Made by a program: the position numbers and the translations under genes. Source: Pilaira anomala (Eukaryota; Mucoromycota; Mucoromycetes; Mucorales; Mucoraceae). From it: 64,000 nt of DNA. The notes under the pieces are model-generated. The model did no database searches. It saw only the letters and a list, made by a program, of their open reading frames with translations, and was not told the DNA's origin. Positions 62,120 through 64,000 of the stretch are shown piece by piece. The DNA lies in NCBI GenBank assembly GCA_025716855.1, contig JAIXMQ010000066.1, positions 1-64,000 of the forward strand, read 5' to 3'. Positions within the stretch are counted from its first letter, which is position 1, and each line of letters begins with the position of its first letter.

Positions 62120-63157
62120 TTTGGGTATAGTGTTCATCGTCATCAGAAGATTCTTCACCAGAAGCATCTTCAAAATAATCACAATTCGATTCAAAAATGG
62201 TTTCATTTTTCAAAGTAGATAAAAGACGAGGAGAAGCAGGAGGTGTAGTATGAAAACTTCTTAAATGAGCAACGGATTCTTGACGTTGCTTCTTCTTGAT
62301 ACGATCCTGTAATACAGAATCTGAAGAACGACGCTTGTTATTGATGGTATCAGCAGGAGGTGTAGGTAATAAATCAAAAGAATAATCAAATGTAGCACTC
62401 TTCTTTAAAGATAAACTGAAATCCGGTTTTTTTTTATGGGTTGCCATCATGATCACTTCTTCATAAGAACTTGTAGTCGTTTGTTGATTTGTGTTATTGG
62501 AGGATGCTGTAGCTAAATCAAGACCAAAATCAAATAAATGTACATTTTCATCCAACATCAAAAGATCACTCGGTGTTTCATGAGGTGAAAAAGGTGTGCT
62601 GCTGCTATGGCCGCTAATACTATCATCCGATTCATCATTTTCATCACTGGTGGAGGATCCACAACAACTGGATTCGTTAGAAGGTGACATCTCTCTATCT
62701 CCTTGAATCATTGCAGGTGAAAAAAATACATCCTTGACTAAATCTTTTTGAAAATCTTGTGGAACTGCTGTATCATATGTAATCGTTGCATTTTCTAATG
62801 TATGATGAATAGGAATATGTTGCATAGTGGTAGTAGTTGTAGTTTGATGGTGATACTAATCAGTTGAGTTTAGAAAAAAAAAAAAAATGACTGTACATAA
62901 ATAAATAAATAAAAAAAAAAAAAAACTTACGTTTGAGTTACTTTGAACAACAACTGGTTGTCTATAATATGTTGGGTATCCATAGTTACTAACTGCAGAT
63001 TGATAGAAATCAATAGAGGCAGTTGACATGGATGGAACTACAATAGGAGATACCTCGGGAGACATGGAAGCCCAGACGTCTTTACTTGATTGACGAGGAG
63101 CAATAGCAGGTGTCGAAGGTATTCTGTGATATGCAGGACGATATACAGAATAATGTG

Positions 63158-63188
<31 letters not shown>

Positions 63189-63296
63189 ATGGTATTGAGG
63201 TTGATATTGTGTTTGACGTTGTGAGTATGACATATCATACATAGTATCTTGATGAGGATAAGGTTTAATAGTAGGCATAACTCTGGAATAACTCAT
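61009..63296 (-). CDS. GATA-like zinc finger plus PHD finger chromatin/transcription regulator
   Basis: Three exons (62931-63296, 62119-62855, 61009-62023) give 705 residues. The N-terminus MSYSRVMPTIKPYPHQD is followed by Q10, SP-rich disordered sequence and nuclear-type basic patches (NNKRRSSDS, RIKKKQRQ). After an acidic Asp/Glu region come an Ala7/Thr8 tract and a GATA-like finger, WCRYCGTTEGVNWRPGPWG-KRTLCNKHGC (about residues 530-565). It continues YKGYGFACKLPRLDLTGF into a C4HC3 PHD finger: CSGCQRKE ... CEGCPKAFHQKCC ... WFCDANC (about residues 590-640). The tail is RKRIVVELPRKRLPL then Ser/Thr-rich. GATA/PHD pairing suggests a DNA- and histone-binding co-regulator, perhaps of a histone deacetylase complex; this is inference. 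In the GATA-like finger His sits where the fourth Cys (CNAC) normally is, with a Cys two residues on. Confidence 0.88.
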
Positions 63297-64000
63297 TTTT
63301 TTTTTGTAATGATGTGTGTGTGTGTGTGTGTATTTAAAAGAAGGAATTTAATGTAAAGAAAGTAGTTTATATAATTAAATATACAAATTAATTTTCATCC
63401 AAGATTTGGTAGAAAAAAAAAAAAAGAAAGAAAGAGTAAAGAAAAAAGTAAGTGTAAAAAAAAAAAAAAAAGAGGAAAACAAGTGCTTTTTATATTTTTA
63501 TATCTTTTTTTTAGTGCGGATACACAAAAAGTTAAATTTGGGGGAAACAAGATGTTTAGTTTTTTAGCAAGAGGGAAGATCCTTAATTTGGGGGGGAGAG
63601 AGAAGAGAAAGAGGGGGAGGACAAATGTGTCACTGCGCGTGAACAGAAATTATAATAGTACTCGAACTTTAATTTCCATTAGCTAAAAGGTCCAAAAAGT
63701 GTAAAGAACGTGCCATTATTTTTAAAAATAATTATTTCGTGTACGACTTGTTTAATTTGTCAGTGCTCATACTCCGATTTAAAAAATACAAAAAATTATT
63801 TTTTTTTTTTTTGTAAAACAAGAACAGACCAACAAATGCAATCAAACTTTTTTCTCCTTGCATTTTGTTTTATTTATTTACCATAACAATTCTTTATTTC
63901 TGACCAAAATAATAAATAACTTTTTTTTTTTTTTTTTAGTTTTTAGAAATCATTTTCTTTGGGTCTTTGTTTATATTTTATATCAGCAATACAAAAGGCT
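63297..64000. other. Intergenic right end, no gene seen
   Basis: Upstream region of the GATA/PHD gene. It has (GT)n at about 63314-63331, A-runs at about 63412-63424 and 63457-63471, and T-runs at about 63797-63811 and 63921-63937. A short plus-strand ORF at 63483-63686 is low-complexity and unsupported. A plus-strand gene could begin beyond the window. Confidence 0.45.

Noticed and set aside
63038..63238. Asn-rich alternative frame near the GATA/PHD N-terminus
   Set aside because: It is the shifted reading of the CAA repeat encoding the Gln tract of the real exon.
1..64000. CRISPR arrays, bacterial operons, prophage or insertion sequences
   Set aside because: No spaced direct repeats or prokaryotic gene organisation; the window is intron-rich eukaryotic DNA.

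Overview
This is a window of nuclear DNA from a filamentous fungus, most likely an early-diverging one of the Mucoromycota (Mucorales type). The evidence is very AT-rich intergenic DNA full of A/T homopolymers, many short spliceosomal introns (mostly about 55-80 nt, GTAAGT-like donors, TAG/CAG acceptors), and single-copy eukaryotic genes with Gln/Asn/Ser-rich low-complexity tracts. The gene set includes a Skn7-type HSF/receiver regulator, an SLC1-type carrier, a plant/bacterial-type 2-isopropylmalate synthase and an extra mitochondrial-looking DNA ligase. No operons, CRISPR arrays, rRNA or intact tRNA genes were seen. The species assignment is inference.

Layout, left to right. 1-1699: 5' two-thirds of a peroxisomal acyl-CoA oxidase (minus, runs off the left edge), then a tentative small Cys-rich gene. 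2817-5233: splicing factor SF3A1. 5234-8151: gene-poor, with a coding relic, a GC-richer block that looks like a structured non-coding RNA, and a decayed C-terminal gene fragment carrying in-frame stops. 8152-13420: four genes, the ribosome-biogenesis factor BFR2/AATF, an orphan 122-aa ORF, an ATP-dependent DNA ligase and a METTL13-like methyltransferase. 15126-18058: ATG13. 18281-20980: ARP5. 21437-22272: a decayed gene. 24109-26447: SKN7. 26536-28276: ARP4. 28472-30263: 2-isopropylmalate synthase. 31295-32502: COQ5. 32611-34856: GH36 alpha-galactosidase-like enzyme. 35258-37969: Ku70. 38269-38824: a small proline-rich membrane protein built from three short exons. 40620-41990: PTC7-like phosphatase. 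42327-44039: SLC1-type symporter. 44040-49594: a 5.5-kb gene desert containing a clearly decayed gene. 49595-52371: M17 aminopeptidase and 2-hydroxyacid dehydrogenase. 54840-58235: Avo2-like ankyrin protein and TBC-domain protein. 61009-63296: a GATA-like/PHD regulator. The last 0.7 kb shows no gene.

The genes are independent housekeeping and regulatory units. Themes that recur by chance or organisation are chromatin and DNA repair (ARP4 and ARP5 are both INO80-complex subunits; Ku70; the DNA ligase; the PHD regulator), mitochondrial function (COQ5, PTC7, the ligase leader) and TOR-linked biology (ATG13, the Avo2-like ankyrin protein). Genes often sit tail to tail with very short gaps: 33 bp between the stop codons of the aminopeptidase and the dehydrogenase, 88 bp for SKN7/ARP4 and 108 bp for COQ5/GH36. 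Their 3' transcripts are therefore likely to overlap. Several introns carry extreme homopolymers placed right at the splice sites.
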